A DNA stretch of 5,869 nt from an uncultured Clostridia bacterium. GTDB taxonomy: Bacteria > Bacillota > Clostridia > TANB77 > CAG-508. This document shows, one piece after another, positions 5,556-5,869 of this stretch; the first letter of the stretch is position 1, and the number at the start of each line of letters is the position of its first letter. The stretch covers positions 1 to 5,869 of the forward strand of contig CALYBF010000094.1 in NCBI GenBank assembly GCA_944393755.1, given 5' to 3'. Below the pieces are notes generated by a model. That model had not been told where the DNA came from. It did no database searches and saw only the letters and a program-made list of their open reading frames with translations. The position numbers were made by a program, and so were the translations under genes.

Positions 5556-5593
5556 AAAGATAATCACAGAAAATAAAATCTGTGATTATTTTT
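5556..5593 (+). terminator. Rho-independent terminator of the alarmone synthetase gene
   Basis: The stem TAATCACAGA (5561-5570) pairs perfectly with TCTGTGATTA (5579-5588) around an 8-nt A-rich loop, followed by five T (5589-5593). The A run before the stem can extend the pairing. It begins 5 nt after the stop codon. Confidence 0.88.
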
Positions 5594-5728
5594 ACGGAGC
5601 GAATCACATACAAGTTACGAACTTTGTTCTATTTCTAGAAATATTATAGAATAAATAAAAATAATTTTCAATACTTATATAAAATAAATCCCAAAAAATG
5701 GAATTGGACAGTTTTTTTGGAATAAATA
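5594..5728. other. Non-coding AT-rich spacer with three small inverted repeats
   Basis: The whole 3' end of the window (5552-5869, over 300 nt) has no ordinary gene. This first part holds a small hairpin at 5610-5627 (ACAAGTT against AACTTTGT, one bulge). It also holds a nested palindrome at 5627-5651, with TTTCTAGAAA inside TTCTAT/ATAGAA. A third element is an 8-bp stem, CCAAAAAA (5691-5698) against TTTTTTGG (5713-5720), which looks weakly terminator-like. None matches a class I can name. Confidence 0.4.
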
Positions 5729-5757
5729 TTGATAAAAAATTATTTTTAGTATATACT
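5729..5757 (+). promoter_or_regulatory. Sigma-A promoter of the structured leader at the right edge
   Basis: -35 TTGATA (5729-5734), a 17-nt spacer, and -10 TATACT (5752-5757). The -10 is the second half of a perfect 10-bp palindrome AGTATATACT (5748-5757) that could serve as an operator. A start near 5764 is expected. Confidence 0.6.
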
Positions 5758-5771
5758 ATTAGTAGTTTATT

Positions 5772-5780
5772 AAAGGAGAT
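5772..5780 (+). promoter_or_regulatory. Strong Shine-Dalgarno site before a five-codon ORF
   Basis: AAAGGAGAT lies 7 nt, counted from GGAG, before the ATG at 5786. Another ATG at 5781 is too close to the site to be favoured. Confidence 0.6.
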
Positions 5781-5785
5781 ATGTT

Positions 5786-5803
5786 ATGGAGATTGAAATA
5801 TAG
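5786..5803 (+). CDS. Possible five-codon leader ORF (MEIEI) or remnant of an interrupted gene
   Basis: ATG at 5786 is ideally placed after a strong ribosome site and a good promoter, but the frame ends at TAG (5801-5803) after five codons. A competing ATG at 5781 gives a 15-codon frame ending at 5828, with poor spacing. The stop is followed at the very next base by a strong hairpin. Either it is a translated leader peptide coupled to that structure, or the true gene was cut by an insertion here. Translation itself is unproven. Confidence 0.3.
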   Translation: MEIEI

Positions 5804-5846
5804 GCAACCGCAATCCCATTGGCTTTAGACGATGGGTCGAGGTTGC
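5804..5846 (+). other. Relatively GC-rich two-part hairpin: structured leader RNA or IS200/IS605-type terminal palindrome
   Basis: The outer stem GCAACC (5804-5809) pairs with GGTTGC (5841-5846). The inner stem CCCATTG (5815-5821) pairs with CGATGGG (5830-5836) with one G-T wobble. The terminal loop is GCTTTAGA, and the asymmetric internal loop is GCAAT / TCGA. The element is about half G+C in otherwise very AT-rich DNA. No T run follows, so it is not a terminator. Its inner part resembles the imperfect palindromes with a TTTAG loop at the ends of IS200/IS605 elements. It is not a riboswitch class I recognise. Confidence 0.55.
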
Positions 5847-5869
5847 AAAAAGTATATATTTTATGTTAT

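Noticed and set aside
5691..5720. CCAAAAAA/TTTTTTGG stem as a terminator or insertion-sequence end
   Set aside because: The loop is long, the stem is mostly A-T, no gene lies directly upstream after the terminator at 5556-5593, and no matching second end or target duplication is visible.
5803..5869. Open frame running through the right-edge hairpin (GNRNPIGFRRWVEVAKSI...)
   Set aside because: It has no start codon or ribosome site in frame before the hairpin and is preceded by a stop at 5794. The base-paired structure explains the sequence better.

Overview
The window is very AT-rich. Arginine is written almost only as AGA, Shine-Dalgarno sites are strong and GGAGG-like, and terminators are short hairpins followed by T runs. 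Together with ScpB, a small alarmone synthetase and a ferredoxin-linked oxidoreductase, this points to an anaerobic low-GC Firmicute, most likely an uncultured Clostridia-type gut organism. The lineage is inferred from gene content and base composition only.

Layout, left to right. (1) Positions 1-2405 on the plus strand hold the end of a multi-subunit pyruvate:ferredoxin oxidoreductase operon: the last codons of a delta-type ferredoxin subunit, porA (alpha), porB (beta, TPP-binding) and a 56-residue 2[4Fe-4S] ferredoxin. A strong terminator closes it at 2422-2458. (2) Positions 2465-2735 on the minus strand hold a 61-codon gene for a highly charged protein of unknown function, with its own Shine-Dalgarno site, a promoter and a terminator that overlaps its stop codon. 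(3) A divergent promoter at 2751-2779 drives scpB (chromosome segregation) and, 16 nt later, proS (prolyl-tRNA synthetase, short form without the INS editing domain). The first codons of proS appear to be out of frame with the rest. (4) After a 116-122 nt gap containing a long imperfect inverted repeat comes a small alarmone synthetase of the YjbM/YwaC (RelQ/RelP) type, closed by a terminator at 5556-5593. (5) The last ~275 nt contain no ordinary gene. They hold a good promoter, a strong Shine-Dalgarno site, a five-codon ORF and, directly after its stop, a relatively GC-rich two-part hairpin. This may be a structured leader RNA or the terminal palindrome of an IS200/IS605-type element that continues past the window.

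How the genes fit together: PorD-PorA-PorB, with a gamma subunit presumably upstream, oxidise pyruvate to acetyl-CoA and pass electrons to ferredoxin, and the adjacent small ferredoxin is the natural acceptor. The scpB-proS-alarmone synthetase block is housekeeping: chromosome condensation, tRNA charging and stringent-response signalling. I found no CRISPR array, tRNA, rRNA or complete mobile element. The points most worth a second look are the disturbed proS start, the structured leader or palindrome at the right edge, and the inverted repeat in front of the alarmone synthetase.
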